This document shows, in pieces, positions 14,157-26,570 of a stretch of 64,000 nucleotides of DNA. How positions within the stretch are numbered: position 1 is the stretch's first letter; the number at the start of each line of letters is the position of its first letter. Source of the DNA: Bugulina stolonifera. Taxonomy: Eukaryota > Bryozoa > Gymnolaemata > Cheilostomatida > Bugulidae. Location: contig OW285197.1 in NCBI GenBank assembly GCA_935421135.1, forward strand, positions 14,017,223-14,081,222, written 5' to 3'. Both the position numbers and the translations under genes were made by a program. Under the pieces are notes generated by a model that saw nothing but the letters and a program-made list of their open reading frames with translations, did not search any database and was not told the origin of the DNA.

Positions 14157-14239
14157 GCTGCTAAGGATGTCATGTACACACTTACATGTAGAGCCAAACT
14201 ATGAGGCCATAATGACTAGTAAATGAGAATCTCATCCGT

Positions 14240-14412
14240 CACCTACAGCTACACTTACACATACAACTACAGCTACACTCACACCTACAGCTACACTTAC
14301 ACCTACAGCGGCACATGCACCTACATATACAGCTATACGTGCACGTACACCTACACGTACACCGACAATTACACCTACATGTACACCTACACATATACAC
14401 ACATACACATAC
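14240..14412. repeat. CTACAC/CTACAG hexanucleotide array
   Basis: Degenerate 6-bp repeats giving ORFs in several frames on both strands. These are Tyr-Thr or Cys-rich low-complexity shadows and not genes. Confidence 0.9.
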
Positions 14413-14754
14413 ACTTCTCAGAGCTTGCATATACGATGTACATGTTATTAAACCAAAGTACATGTACTTATAGGTCACATGTACTTAGAAGTACTTTATA
14501 AGTAGCTGTGTAATTAGATAGAGGTTTTTGTCTGTGACTATTTTTAAATACTAGCAGGTCAAATTATATTTTAAATGCTGATTCATTAGCTCTTTTCCCT
14601 TGTCCTCTGTTGAATGAACACACAAATGTCAACAATGTCAATCACCTATTTTCATGTTCAACCATATTTAATTGAAACAAGAATAAAGTGGCCCACATTC
14701 AAGTGTGAGAATTTTATATGTGGCCCACTTCAAAAAAAACTTTGGCCAGCCCTG

Positions 14755-16057
14755 GTCTATACCAGACAACACGTACTGTTAGTCTATACCAGACGTGTCA
14801 CATACTGTTAGTCTATACCAGACATGTCACATACTGTTAGTCTATACCAGACATGCCACATACTGTTACTCTATACCAGTCATGCCACATACTGTTAGTC
14901 TATACCACACATACCACATACTGTTAGTCTATACCAGAGATACCACATACTGTTAGCCTATACCAGACATACCACATACTGTTAGTCTATACCAGACATG
15001 CCACATACTGTTACTCTATACCAGTCATGCCACATACTGTTAGTCTATACCACACATACCACATACTGTTAGTCTATACCAGAGATACCACATACTGTTA
15101 GCCTATACCAGACATACCACATACTGTTACTCTATACCAGACATGCCACATACTGTTGGTCTATACCAGACATGCCACATACTGTTAGTCTATACCAGAC
15201 ATGCCACATACTGTTACTCTATACCCAACATGCGACATACTGTTACTCTATACCAGACATGTCACATACTGTTAGTCTATACCAGACATGCCACATACTG
15301 TTACTCTGTACCAGACATGCCACATACTGTTAGTCTATACCAGACGTGCCACATACTGTTAGTCTATACCAGACATGCCACATACTGTTACTCTGTACCA
15401 GACATGCCACATACTGTTACTGTATACCCAACATGCGACATACTGTTAGTCTATACCAGACATGCCACATACTGTTAGTCTATACCAGACATGCCACATA
15501 CTGTTAGTCTATACCAGACGTGCCACATACTGTTAGTCTATACCAGACATACCACATACTGTTAGTCTATACCAGACGTGCCACATACTGTTAGTCTATA
15601 CCAGACATACCACATACTGTTAGTCTATACCAGACATGCCACATACTGTTAGCCTATACCAGAGATACCACATACTGTTAGTCTATACCAGACATGTCAC
15701 ATACTGTTAGTCTATACCAGAGATACCACATACTGTTAGTGTATACCAGACATGTCACATACTGTTAGTCTATACCAGACATGCCACATACTGTTACTCT
15801 GTACCAGACATGCCACATACTGTTAGTCTATACCAGACGTGCCACATACTGTTAGTCTATACCAGACATGCCACATACTGTTACTCTGTACCAGACATGC
15901 CACATACTGTTACTGTATACCCAACATGCGACATACTGTTAGTCTATACCAGACATGCCACATACTGTTAAGTCTATACCAGACGTGCCACATACTGTTA
16001 GTCTGTACCAGACATACCACATACTGTTAGTCTATACCAGACATGCCACATACTAAC
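14755..16057. repeat. 29-bp minisatellite, about 44 copies
   Basis: The unit is CATACTGTTAGTCTATACC followed by AGACATGCCA. Variants (GTTACTC, GAGATACCA, CAACATGCGA) recur in blocks, showing segmental duplication within the array. It begins where the hAT remnant ends. Repeat ORFs of 63-111 codons are artefacts. There are no unique spacers. Confidence 0.95.
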
Positions 16058-16480
16058 AAAGTTTCACTCTGCACCTTGACCAGCTGTAGTGCTGTGGCTC
16101 GCTTGGGCCTTGACAGTCATTTTCTACCTTCTTTATTTTTGTCGTTATGTAACCCTTATGATGAACTAAACCAAACAAAATAATATTCTGTATCCATACT
16201 GAATATTTTTATCGAATATATTATTTACTTTTATTATTTTTATTGAATTGAGTAATGCATGATTGCTGGTATATCCTTCATGTAAGACACCCACGAAAAT
16301 ATAACCAGCCTACTATATAACTATATATTACAATATATATAGTAAGCATAACTTGGAGTTATCTACCTTCTGGTATATCAGTGTTTGATTTAGATGGTTA
16401 CTATGGGGTTGTCTTCTCTCGCCCAGTCAGACTACGCCTTACCTTGCAATTATGCAGCCCTCTTAATAGTGCTGCCTACC
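16058..16480. other. Non-coding spacer before the large transposon
   Basis: AT-rich unique sequence between the 29-bp array and the repeat array that opens the DNA transposon. No exon recognised. Confidence 0.5.
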
Positions 16481-16482
16481 AG

Positions 16483-16998
16483 TGAAGAGCTATCACCCCC
16501 TGTTTTACAAAGGTCCGCAGACCCGCAGTCCGCAGTTTTTTGAACTACCTTTATATAGCAGGGGTCCACTATCCGCAGTCTCTACCACCCCCTATTTTAC
16601 GAAGGTCCGCAGACCCGCAGTCCGCAGTTTTTTTGAACTACCTATATATAGCTGGGGTCCACTATCCGCAGTCTCTACCACCCCCTATTTTATGAAGGTC
16701 CGCAGACCCGCAGTCCGCAGTTTTTTTGAACTACCTATATATAGCTGGGGTCCACTATCCGCAGTCTCCACCACCCCCTATTTTACGAAGGTCCGCAGTC
16801 CGCAGTTTTTTTTAAACTACCTATATATAGCTGGGGTCCACTATCCGCAGTCTCTACCACCCCCTATTTTACGAAGGTCCGCAGACCCGCAGTCCGCAGT
16901 TTTTTTAACTACCTATATATAGCAGGGGTCCACTATCTGCAGTCTCTACCACCCCCTATTTTACAAAGGTCCGCAGACCCGCAGTCCGCAGTTTTTGA
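16483..16998. repeat. About 91-bp tandem array at the transposon's left end
   Basis: Roughly six copies of a unit containing GGTCCGCAGACCCGCAGTC, TTGAACTACC, TATATAGC.GGGGTCCAC and CACCCCCTATTTTAC. One inverted copy exists at the right end (24640-24738). The unit therefore belongs to the transposon terminus and has expanded on one side only. It generates a 146-codon repeat ORF that is not a gene. Confidence 0.85.
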
Positions 16999-17398
16999 TG
17001 GACCTGTACACAATGGGTAGGCAATTCTATTATTATTGGGATTATGCATTACTACTATGTATAAGTAGGTCATATAATGGATATTCCTAGGATTCAAGTG
17101 GCAGGTCTGGTTCATAAGTCAACTGTTTAATAGAGCTGTTGATATACTTTTTATATTATAATAATTGTAGTATTATAATACTACATTATAATACTTGTAG
17201 TATTGTTGGTTTATCACAGACCTGCCAACTCTGATGGCAACATGCATGTATTCTTCATTATTTGGTCAAATTGGTGCCTAACATTTGATGTTAGACACAG
17301 ATGTAGTGCTATTTTCTTATAATATTTCTACCTAGCCAGTGCAGTTCTGCTATATAGCCCAAAGTTTAGCTTATTTTTACATTTCAATATTATTGGAG
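16921..17398 (+). repeat. Left terminal inverted repeat
   Basis: Pairs with 24264-24722. Differences include a small block at 17150-17195 (additional TATAATA and AGTATT words) and a short change near 17281-17300, so the copies have diverged by indels and substitutions since insertion. Confidence 0.85.
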
Positions 17399-17399
17399 T

Positions 17400-18207
17400 A
17401 GCATGGGCAGGCCTGCATTTCTATTCAACACTGCATAAAGTATGTTCAGTGCCAGCAATATGCTAAAATGGCAAATTAAATGATATTGTAGCGCAAATTG
17501 TTGTCTGCATAAACTTACGTTATTGTTAGTTGTATTCCACAGTCTTTGCATGATAATCTGCTAATCACAGTTTTTTCTATTATTAATTATGACTTGCAAA
17601 GCAACATAGGTGTACTGAAATATACTTGTTTATAGGGTGGTGGTAGTCAAATTGAATATTGTTCTTATCAATGTACATGTAGGTCTACACAAGTTACTAT
17701 TGTATTGCTGACTGGAATCTGCTATTGTAGATTACTGCAATACTATACATGTATAAATATATGACAAGTCATGAATATAATATTTGCGTGCTCCAATTCT
17801 GGGTCAAAAATGTGTTTGTAGAATGGTATAATAGTAATTTATTATAAGCGAATGTCTATATAAGCATTTATTTTTGTAACGCCTTATCATGTACATGTAC
17901 ATTGTAGAATAGTATAGTTACAAAACTTTTCATGCAATGATGACATTCTTAATAGTGTAACAATATAGTACAACATGCACTTGTAAGTCAAATCTCATTG
18001 GTGTAAGTATATAACATCTGGATTATTCAAATAAGGCTTACAGATTAAATAATTGTGGTACAGCATATAACAGCGAAAATTGTAACACAAAAATGCCTCC
18101 ACATAATTATACATACATGCACTATAACAGATAAGATTGAATGAGTAGCCTATGTATTGAATGCAGCTAGCATACATGTAAGTTGTCAATGGCACATAGC
18201 AAAACTG
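17400..18207. other. 3' flank of the transposase gene
   Basis: Non-coding, AT-rich DNA between the left inverted repeat and the transposase stop codon. An AATAAA-type word on the minus strand near 17870 could serve as a distal polyadenylation signal. Confidence 0.5.
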
Positions 18208-21200
18208 TCACTCTGTATGGAGGAAACTGAGCAAGCCAGATATTGATTTTACAGACTTGTCACGAAGGTTGGGATCTTTCTTACTAGAAATGATATCAGT
18301 ATAAATAGAGTGAACAAGATTAGGATTAATCTTATCGCTTCTGTCAATTTCCAGCCTATTGAGAGCATCTTTTATGCAATACAGCAAACAACGTTCTTTT
18401 ACTGTACTTGCCCCTAGTTTTAGTGCAGCACCCATATCCTTGAGGTAACATTCAGAACCTGTATGTGAATAGCTGGAATGTGTCCTCTTTCGAGGATTGA
18501 TATTTTGAGTCTGAGTAGTCTCAACGCGGCTAGTGGTATTTGTGTCAGTATTTCCACAGCCTTTGCAACTACATCTATTGGTACAAAAATATTTGTTACG
18601 GAAGCAAGGACACCTTGTTTTACGTTGATTATCGCTACAAAATATTTTTGAAAAGTTTAATTCACCTTTCTCACTTTCCCCGCATCTACATGAGATTGAT
18701 ATAGTACCATATCTTTTTTCTGAGTGGATATTACTTTGCTTTTCCTTCAGGCATATGTCAACAACAGCATCATAGTGACCGGGGCCCTTCTGATTGTACG
18801 CTACAACTAATGGCTTGTCAGTCACTAGATTTTCAGGAAAAATTGATAATACTGGGGTATCTTCTAAAGATGTGATAACAACAATTGGAGCAGCTAATAA
18901 ATCAGCCATTATAGACATCACTAAATCTCCCAACTGTCCAGAAAAAATTCCAGGAGTTTCAAATTTCTGGACTTCATTTAGGAATTGGATTTTGGTCAGT
19001 GTTGTTTTGCTAATGAATTTCTCAGTTACCTCTGGCTTGCACAAAAAGTCCACAAAGTTCCATCTAAGTTTAAGAGCCAAATTTTCTAACGGCCCTAACA
19101 GCAAATCCTCTGTTATGTTCAACTCTTGTCTCAAATGTTGCCAGTGAAGATCATCCAAAACAGGATGCACTTCAAGTTTAATGCCATAAGCCAGGCTCAG
19201 GAAAGCACAATCATTGTTTTCAGCCATAAGAACTTTGCACTTTTTATATTTTGACAAATTTGTGCTTAACCTGATATCATCTGGGGAGCTGCTACTTTGT
19301 GCTTCATTTTTCAAGAGATTGGATTTTATAGTGGCGGTCTTACCAGAGCTAAATCGGACTGATGAGATGTCAATAAAGTTATTTTCTAGCAATCTGTTTA
19401 CAGTTACCACCATTTTTGTACAATACTGATAAATGTTGTCTAAGATATCATCGTTCAATGATTCTTCAAATCTTAAATATTCACTTGATAATTTGGCCGC
19501 AATCAACTTGGGAAACCTGCGAGACTGAATGTTTCTCCTTCCATTGCCATCCAGTTTTGATGTGAAGTAGGTTAAACATGAACCCGGTAACTCTTGAATC
19601 CCTAGACGCTTCATATTGTAATTAAAAAACAAAATAGTTAATACAGCATAAGCTAATTCTGGACCTATTCGGGTAGCACCGGTGAGCATACTTCTGTTTA
19701 ACAACCTGTGTAGGTACTCATTTCTGTTGGTTCCACCTCCTGGCGGAATGAAGCTTAAACACCCTTTCTTCACATGTATCTAAAATATTCAATTGAACAC
19801 AGATTATAGTTGTAAAATACATGTACATGTTGTATACAAGTAATCAAGTAATCTCTGAGCTCAATCAATATATTATTATATGACAAATATTGCTGTTTTG
19901 TACAGGTACAAAATCCAGCTGTTTGACTTACTACACATCTTGTACATTTACATGTATCTAAAGTTGCATTGATCTCACAACATAATTATGTAGGCCTAAT
20001 AATTGCTGTCAATGACTTATTATTATTATTGGTGGCGATGAAGATAATTTGTGGCTGGCTGTGAATCAATTAGGAATAGATCAAGGATGCAGTTGTTCAT
20101 AGGACTTGTATTTTGTTTAAACAATCAATAATCTTGTTGTATGTAATGGCAGTCTAGTACTCACTCCAGTAACATTGACCAATAATGTGTTTTTGGTCAG
20201 AGTAGTTGCACCTTAGAAGTGCAGAAATTTAGATAGCCTTAGCTCCTTTGTTCTTGGTTGGGCTTAGACATGTACATGAACATCAATTGAAAAGAAACTC
20301 TTTCTCATACAAGCTTGTACATGTAGCCATACTCAAATAACATTTTCCTAAATTTCGCTGCTATTAATTAATGAGTGGATAATTCCATATACAAGCCATA
20401 CATGTTGTATTTAGGAAAAAACAGACTTACATGTACATGTAAATGCTAGTTTGATATCTGGTTGTTCTGTTAACTTTAACATGCATACATTTCAGATTAT
20501 TGTAATAATCCAACTGGGTATCACTTACTAGCTTGCTCCATTATGCGTAGTGCAAAGGTAAAACAATGTTCATAGTTCTGGTGCTGTAATGTGCGTGATT
20601 ATCTACATAAATATTAACAATTTAAAGTCAAACTTACCATCAGATTGTCAATTTCTTTTGCTGTATTTTCTGTAAACGGTGTGAGATCTTTGTCGGCCCA
20701 TTTAGTAAAAAACATGTTGAGATTTTCTTCTATAATACTGGGAGCAGGTGTGGTCTCTTCTCTAAACTGGCTGTTATTAGTTCTGCTTCGAACAATTAGC
20801 TTCAAGTCATCCATGCAACTCCTTGATAATTTGTGATGTTTTTGTACAGTTTTGGTAATTGTTTGAAGTGCGTGAAAAATATCCAACTTCACTTCTAAAC
20901 CAGGTCCAAAGATGCCTTGTAGTAAGGATGCCCATTTGCAACAGTTGTCTAAACATGCATGGGTGATACATAGGCCTTTCTTTAACAAGCGATCCCGGAT
21001 ATCTATCAGCAACGGAGATATTTCAGCAAACTTCTCGTTGGCAGTAAACGCCCAGTTGAGCACCAGGCCCTTTTCATTTAGCACAATGAAAAGTCCATTG
21101 TATTGTTGAATCCACTTTTTATCCGTTGATCTAATTACTCCAATGTTTTTACTAACCTTAAATGTGTGATCCATTGAAATAGAGTTTGCTTCTACGCTTT

Positions 21201-22156
21201 CCATATGCAGTTCATAAAATTGTTTACGGCTATTGAAAGTCTCAAGAAAAATAGTTTCCAAAATATACCTTGATGGAGTTCTCAAAATTTCACAGTTTGA
21301 ATATAGAGCTGAAACTCCTTGGGCATACTCATTAAAGTCTTCTATTTGATGTGTGGATTCTAATCCATAGCCTAAGCACTCCAAGTGAAATGCCCTTAAA
21401 GTAGTGAAGACATCTTGAAATGTTTCACCATGCGATATTTTTGTCATTATGAAATCAGCTAGCTCTCTTAGCCATCCACATTTGTGACGAAGGTGAAAAC
21501 AACACTTATTCCTTTGGGCAATGCTCAGTTGTTTTAGAAGCTCAGGATCTGTGGAAAGGATCCTGTGACTTTTTCCATTACTCTCTCCGCCACAAAAATA
21601 GTAACGTTGGATTAAAAAACTATTAGTAACCATACCATATAGTAGCCTTGGACAATGCTCTGCCTTATAAATCCAATGTGAAAATCCCAAAATTTTTCCA
21701 TGTTTAGGACATTTTAGTAAGAAGTTGAACCTTGATTTAGGACACCAAATTGTTGCTGCATAGGTAATTTGGTGATCTTCTATTGGTATGTAAAGTCTCT
21801 GGGGGAGATCATACATGTGCATGGATGTCCTATCATTCCCCTTTTCACAAGCTTCTGTGTATAGATCAATCAGATGCTCCACCTGTTTTACTGCTTCCTC
21901 AGGTATTTGTATACAACTGCTTGGAGTCACAATTAGCAGCATTATTCCAATTACTACACCAATTACATGTAAGTCTGTAATTGCTGAAACAGAAGAAAAT
22001 ACTGTCGTAAAGTACAAGTAAAATCAATATTATGTATGTATTTATTCATAAACAATTATACACCAACCCAGATAATACGTTCTGATCGCTAAACTTAGCA
22101 CATCCATTATAGCAAAATTTCTACTTACCAGTTTGTACGATTTTCACTGTCTTCAT
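18208..22156 (-). CDS. DDE-like transposase fused to OTU protease and CXC domain (3 exons, about 981 aa)
   Basis: I join three minus-strand exons: 22156-22129, 21983-20638 and 19779-18208. All junctions are GT-AG and phase-compatible (phase 1, then phase 0), giving 2,946 nt. The N-terminal half has a Cys/His cluster (CPKSRFNFLLKCPKHGK near residue 100). It is followed by an RNase H/DDE-like core with MDHTFK (about residue 280) and CLDNCCKW (about 354), each carrying a candidate catalytic Asp. Exon 3 opens with the PGGGTNRNEYLHR motif. It then has an OTU-type protease with ENNDCAF (catalytic Asp/Cys, about 649) and GHYDAV (catalytic His, about 793). Next is a CXC zinc cluster (CPCFRNKYFCTNRCSCKGCG, about 850-870). 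The frame is intact, so the element may still be active. Start: ATG at 22156; the hydrophobic segment after exon 1 is odd, and another first exon is possible. Confidence 0.85.
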
Positions 22157-22159
22157 TTT

Positions 22160-23500
22160 AATTATTTTTAGTTGGTGATCTATTGAATATCTGTCTATAT
22201 TATAATGCCTCCCAAACAACACAAGACCAAACACACATTACGCCAGATTATAACATGTAGAACAACATGAAGCCATCTGGTAGCCAAATTTACACAGATT
22301 TGGACATAATGATGCAACAGGAAAATTATTCATTACTAATAATTTTTTTCCTGCAAGAAGAACAGCTCCCTTGGATAATGTTTTTGTAAAGAAACATACA
22401 TTGTACTTTGTACGTGTCATCAACAAAAAATCAGAAAATATCCTGCACACTTGACACTATTGTGGTTTGTGGTTAATACATGTAGTTGCTATGTCATAAA
22501 TAGGTTTTTGCAATCCAGTATTAGAATCAGCATATGAAACAATAATGTTCTAAGCCCATCCTTGCGGCTTTGGTAGCCAAATGCACTGCGTTTTGGCATA
22601 ATGTTGAAACAAGAGAATTATTCATTGCTTTTGGTTTTCTCCTGTGAGAAGAATCAACTCCCTTGAATAAACTTTGTATGTGTCATCATTAAATAATCAG
22701 AAAATACTCTGCACACCTTACACTATTGTGGTTTATGGCTAATAATTATTATGCCATAAATGTAGGTTTTTGCAATCCAGTTTGATAGAATCAGCATATC
22801 TAAAGATAATAACCTAAGCCCACTTGTCTCGCTGGTAGATTGAACACACAGCATTTTGGTATAATGTTGAAACAGGAAAAATATTCATTACCTTCACTTT
22901 TCTAGTGTCTACAGAATCGGCTCACTGGACAATATTTTCAAGCAAACATATTCTGTAGGTTTCATCATAATTTAACAGCTAATTACTTCGCATAGCTGAG
23001 TCCATATTGTTATATGATATGAGATCCTCTCTCCAGATCACCAGACCTTCCAAAACAATAGTAGGAATATTAACTTTCTCACCAATCTGTATGAACCAGG
23101 CATGTTCAACAGGAACTAATTAGGCATCTCCTTACCTTAAAATCCCTCTCTGAAAAGTTCGACAATTTTGCTGATGTTCCTATGTGTAAGTTAAACAAAA
23201 TCACGCAGACCAAATGTTGAAAAATTTGTTTCTTATTCACTTTGTTACTGTAATGACACAACATGTATTTTTATCTGGTTATATTAATATTTTTACATAA
23301 CTGCAATACTGTTACTCGTATATATAATTAGAATTAGATAAAATTGTAGTAGTATAGTAAATTAGACCTTTTCATTAGTACACTGCACTAATATTCGAAC
23401 CTTTGGTTCTCATGTAAATGGAGAGTAAAACTGGACCAGTCTAATATATTACTTTGCACTATAAATAATTATTGGCACGGCTCAGTCGAATTCTACCCTT
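22160..23500. repeat. Transposase 5' flank with three diverged repeats of about 290 bp
   Basis: Blocks starting near 22315, 22610 and 22870 repeat words such as TGAAACAAGAGAATTATTCATT, CTCCC.TTG.ATAA, CATCA..AAATAATCAGAAAATA and CACTATTGTGGTTT. They lie upstream of the transposase start, inside the transposon. They could be promoter or transposase-binding repeats, or an older internal duplication. No coding region. Confidence 0.6.
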
Positions 23501-23504
23501 AGAT

Positions 23505-23983
23505 CAATCTTTTTTAGCCTAAGTACCGCTTAGCAGTCATGTAGCGGACAACGTACCCCTTTGTAGAAAAAACAATGTACCCCTATGTAAAACTGTGTTT
23601 AATTAAGGATGTATTATTAATTGGTTTAATTCAAATAGTGTTAGGCCTACATGTATACATTATAAAAATTTGTCACTTAACAGGTAAATGAATGCAGTAT
23701 GGTATGGCATTTTTACTTATCAATTATTTTAATGATGACTACGTAATATAACTTTTATCGATTGTAGTGTTTTATAGCTTTCACACTGGTTTAGCTCAAC
23801 TTCTTTGCATCAGTGAGCCATTCGATGTTCAGTTCCTTAATAGATAATGCTATTACTCATAATTGATAGTCTGTAACTGAAAATCACTGTCAAAAATGTG
23901 TTAAATTGGTAACTGGTTTTGTACCCCCTAGATTACTAAAATGTACCCCCAGGGGTACATGTACTCCCAGTTGGGAACCCCTG
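23505..23983 (-). mobile_element. hAT non-autonomous element inside the large transposon
   Basis: Ends with AGTTGGGAACCCCTG, a hAT terminus. CCTTAGAT lies to the left and CCCTAGAT to the right, an 8-bp target duplication with one difference. The left terminus has lost about 13 bp of its inverted repeat. A truncated relative in the opposite orientation is at 36165-36449. Confidence 0.75.
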
Positions 23984-24263
23984 CCCTAGATGGTGATTAA
24001 TTGCAATATTCAACATACAAAGCAGTGAACGATGTAACTTTCCTACACTGTATGTAGTGTGACATTATCTTACCTGAACCCTCAAAAATTTAATCATGAC
24101 ACTGCCACAAAACTTTGCTGTAAAAAATACAAACCCACAAAAACCACATGCTGCAACTAGCCTTTTAGTTCAGGTAAGTAAATGTAATGTTGAATTTGGT
24201 AATAGTGAAATAATTGAGCAGTTGCGATTTGATTGCACATCGTTTTGGTCCCTACTAGATGCT

Positions 24264-24738
24264 GCTCCAATAATATTGAAATGTAAAAATAAGCTAAACT
24301 TTGGGTTATATAGCATAACTGCACTGGCTAGGTAGAAATATTATAAGAAAATAGCACTACATCTCATGCAAATGTTAGGCACCAATTTGACCAAATAATG
24401 AAGAATACATGCATGTTGCCATCAGAGTTGGCAGGTCTGTGATAAACCAACAATACTACAAGTATTATAATGGCATTAAATATAAAGTATATCAACAGCT
24501 CTATTAAACAGTTGATTTATGAACCAGACCTGCCACTTGAATCATAGGAATATCCATTATATGACCTACTTATACATAGTAGTAATGCATAATCCCAATA
24601 ATAATAGAATTGCCTACCCATTGTGTACAGGTCCATCAAAAACTGCGGACTGCTGGTCTGCGGACCTTTGTAAAATAGGGGGTGGTAGAGACTGCAGATT
24701 GTGGACCCCTGCTATAAATAGGTAGTTGAAAAAAACTG
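24264..24738 (-). repeat. Right terminal inverted repeat of the large transposon
   Basis: Inverse of 17398-16921, followed by one terminal unit ending near AAAAAAACTG at 24738. Carries the same short ORF as the left arm (mirror image), which is a shadow. Confidence 0.85.
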
Positions 24739-24761
24739 TGTTGCATATTTTAATCAGTCAT

Positions 24762-25130
24762 TAACACCATAATACATAATACATAACACATAATACATAA
24801 TACATAACACATAACACATAATACATAACGCACTACGCACAACGCACTACACACAACGCACAACACATTACGCACAACACACTACGCACAACACATTACG
24901 CACCACACATTACGCACAATACATGACACATAATACATTACACATAATACATTACACATAATACATAACACATAATACATAACACATAACACATAACACC
25001 ATAATACATAACACATAACACCATAATACATAATACCCTACATAATACATAATACCATAACGCATAATACATAATACCATAACGCATAATACATAATACA
25101 TAACACCATTACACATAATACCATAGGAAA
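24762..25130. repeat. ACATAATACATAACAC low-complexity array
   Basis: Irregular tandem ACATAA/TACATAAC/CACTACGCACAAC words directly abutting the right end of the large transposon. Non-coding. Confidence 0.9.
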
Positions 25131-26045
25131 GCTTTATGGTGTGAGCTACTGCAGACCAACTCTAATTTAACACTTGTTGATATTGCCACCTATTTGTCAG
25201 TTGTCTCTATTCTGTTGCTCTCACCTTTTGGTGTTTTCCACTATTTCATACATATTCCTACTACATTGTACATTTAAAATTGTCTTCTCTATGTATTCCT
25301 GAATAAGCCCTTTACTCCACTATTTAACCTGCCGTGTTCCAGGCTTTAGATTTCCCCGGGAGCCATCATTGTCTAGTCAGCCAGCTGTGGACTAATCACA
25401 AACACATACATGTATATACATGTATTTAGTGTTTCAGATGGAACTGTCTTTTGGTTCATATATCCCCCAAACCCCAACTCCACATGCAACTCAATGCATT
25501 GAACTGGTCCTATTGAATCCTTACATCTCCTTTCTACTGTTTATTGCTGCTTGTAAAAAATTTTTCATTTTCATTATCTGAGGACTAAAATGAATTATGG
25601 TACAGAACTCTATATTGGAACTGATGTGTGCCCTAACATCCAACTGATGTTAGAAATCTTGGTCTGAAATCCAGTTCTGTGTGGTGAGGTTTGAGTTTTG
25701 TTGTCTTCACACAATATTACCTATTCATCCTTATTTCCTTGCTTGGTTCATACTAAAGGTGTAGCAGTGTGTATGTGTCTAGAAATTTGATTGGTCAGTT
25801 AGAGATTAGAGTTTGGTATTTCATAGGTTATAAGGGTTGTAGTAAGTTATCTCACAGGTAACAAGGGTGCTAATGCTCTGCCCCCATGTTACACTAAGGC
25901 CATGGCACTTGAGTGTCACCAGCATCGTCTAGGGGCCCTTTCTATGGAACTAAGGCTAAGATCATAATTTTCAGAATAACAAAATTCGGACCATACAGAG
26001 TCGGACCATACAGAGTCGTACACCGAGTTTGGTAGCCTCAGTATT
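25131..26045. other. Intergenic flank upstream of the ROCO-caspase gene
   Basis: Unique AT-rich DNA without a recognised exon. It may contain the promoter or a 5' untranslated exon of the downstream gene; no core-promoter element is convincing. Confidence 0.45.
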
Positions 26046-26049
26046 ATCG

Positions 26050-26306
26050 TGGGTGTACAGAGCGTGGGTGTACAGAGCGTGGGTGTACAGAGCGTGGGTG
26101 TACAGAGCGTGGGTGTACAGAGCGTGGGTGTACAGAGTGTGGGTGTACAGAGCGTGGGTGTACAGAGCGTGGGTGTACAGAGCGTGGGTGTACAGAGCGT
26201 GGGTGTACAGAGCGTGGGTGTACAGAGCGTGGGTGTACAGAGCGTGGGTGTACAGAGCGTGGGTGTACAGAGCGTGGGTGTACAGAGCGTGGGTGTACAG
26301 AGCGGC
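26050..26306. repeat. 15-bp minisatellite (GAGCGTGGGTGTACA), about 17 copies
   Basis: Nearly perfect repeats; one unit carries GAGTGTG. The unit length is divisible by three, so frames encoding Val-Tyr-Arg-Ala-Trp and Gly-Val-Gln-Ser-Val repeats stay open. It lies about 200 bp upstream of the proposed ROCO-caspase start codon. Confidence 0.95.
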
Positions 26307-26500
26307 TGTTCGGGTGTCCCCTCAGTCTCCTAGGCTGGAGCTACTACATTAGGGCTATATTTTACCATCAACTGAACATCATGGAATACAGAGTAGGCTA
26401 ATATAACACATATATTAATATTATTTCTCATAGAAACACGTGATAGAGTACCATCTGTGAGTAGAATCTGGTAGAAGTGGATACACCAGAGGTTTACAGG

Positions 26501-26570
26501 ATGTCTACAGGTATGACATCATCAGAGTCTGGTAACATACAGTCAACTGAGAGATCAACTTCTCCACCAG
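26501..26570 (+). CDS. ROCO-caspase exon 1 (start)
   Basis: ATG opens MSTGMTSSESGNIQSTERS, a Ser/Thr-rich start, and ends in phase 1 at CACCAG/GTAGTC. The leftover G joins AT of the exon at 29279 to give GAT. Another ATG, 12 bases in, shares the frame. The 2.7-kb intron that follows could hide a further exon. Confidence 0.6.

Larger units (their letters stand above)
13620..14753 (+). mobile_element. Decayed hAT transposon remnant
   Basis: The right end CTTTGGCCAGCCCTG is a typical hAT terminus (inverse of CAGGGCTGGCCAAAG). GGTGGCCCACTT-type words at 13640 and 14690-14730 look like sub-terminal repeats. A transposase C-terminal fragment lies inside (14031-14156). I did not find a matching left end, so the left border is approximate and a deletion is likely. 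A hexanucleotide array sits inside the remnant. Confidence 0.55.
16483..24738 (-). mobile_element. Large DNA transposon with long inverted ends and an OTU-containing transposase gene
   Basis: The region 16921-17398 is repeated in inverse orientation at about 24264-24722, with near-identical stretches such as TTGGTGCCTAACATT and CCAATTCTATTATTATTGGG-type words. These arms bracket one spliced minus-strand gene (18208-22156). The right arm ends with a single terminal unit. The left arm's terminal unit is tandemly amplified to about six copies, so the exact left border and target duplication cannot be read. Size is about 8.2 kb. A MULE- or KDZ-type assignment is possible but not settled from sequence alone. 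Confidence 0.85.

Noticed and set aside
14755..16057. CRISPR-like array
   Set aside because: Units of 29 bp follow each other directly with no unique spacers, and the surroundings are eukaryotic. It is a minisatellite.
16482..16922. 146-codon repeat ORF
   Set aside because: It spans the amplified transposon terminus and exists only because the repeats lack stops.
18794..19429. Plus-strand ORFs of 117 and 71 codons
   Set aside because: They lie antisense to the OTU-CXC exon, which has clear domain motifs and splice junctions.
26029..26352. Two overlapping ORFs of 94 and 107 codons
   Set aside because: Both are translations of the 15-bp array in different frames, with no non-repeat coding sequence.
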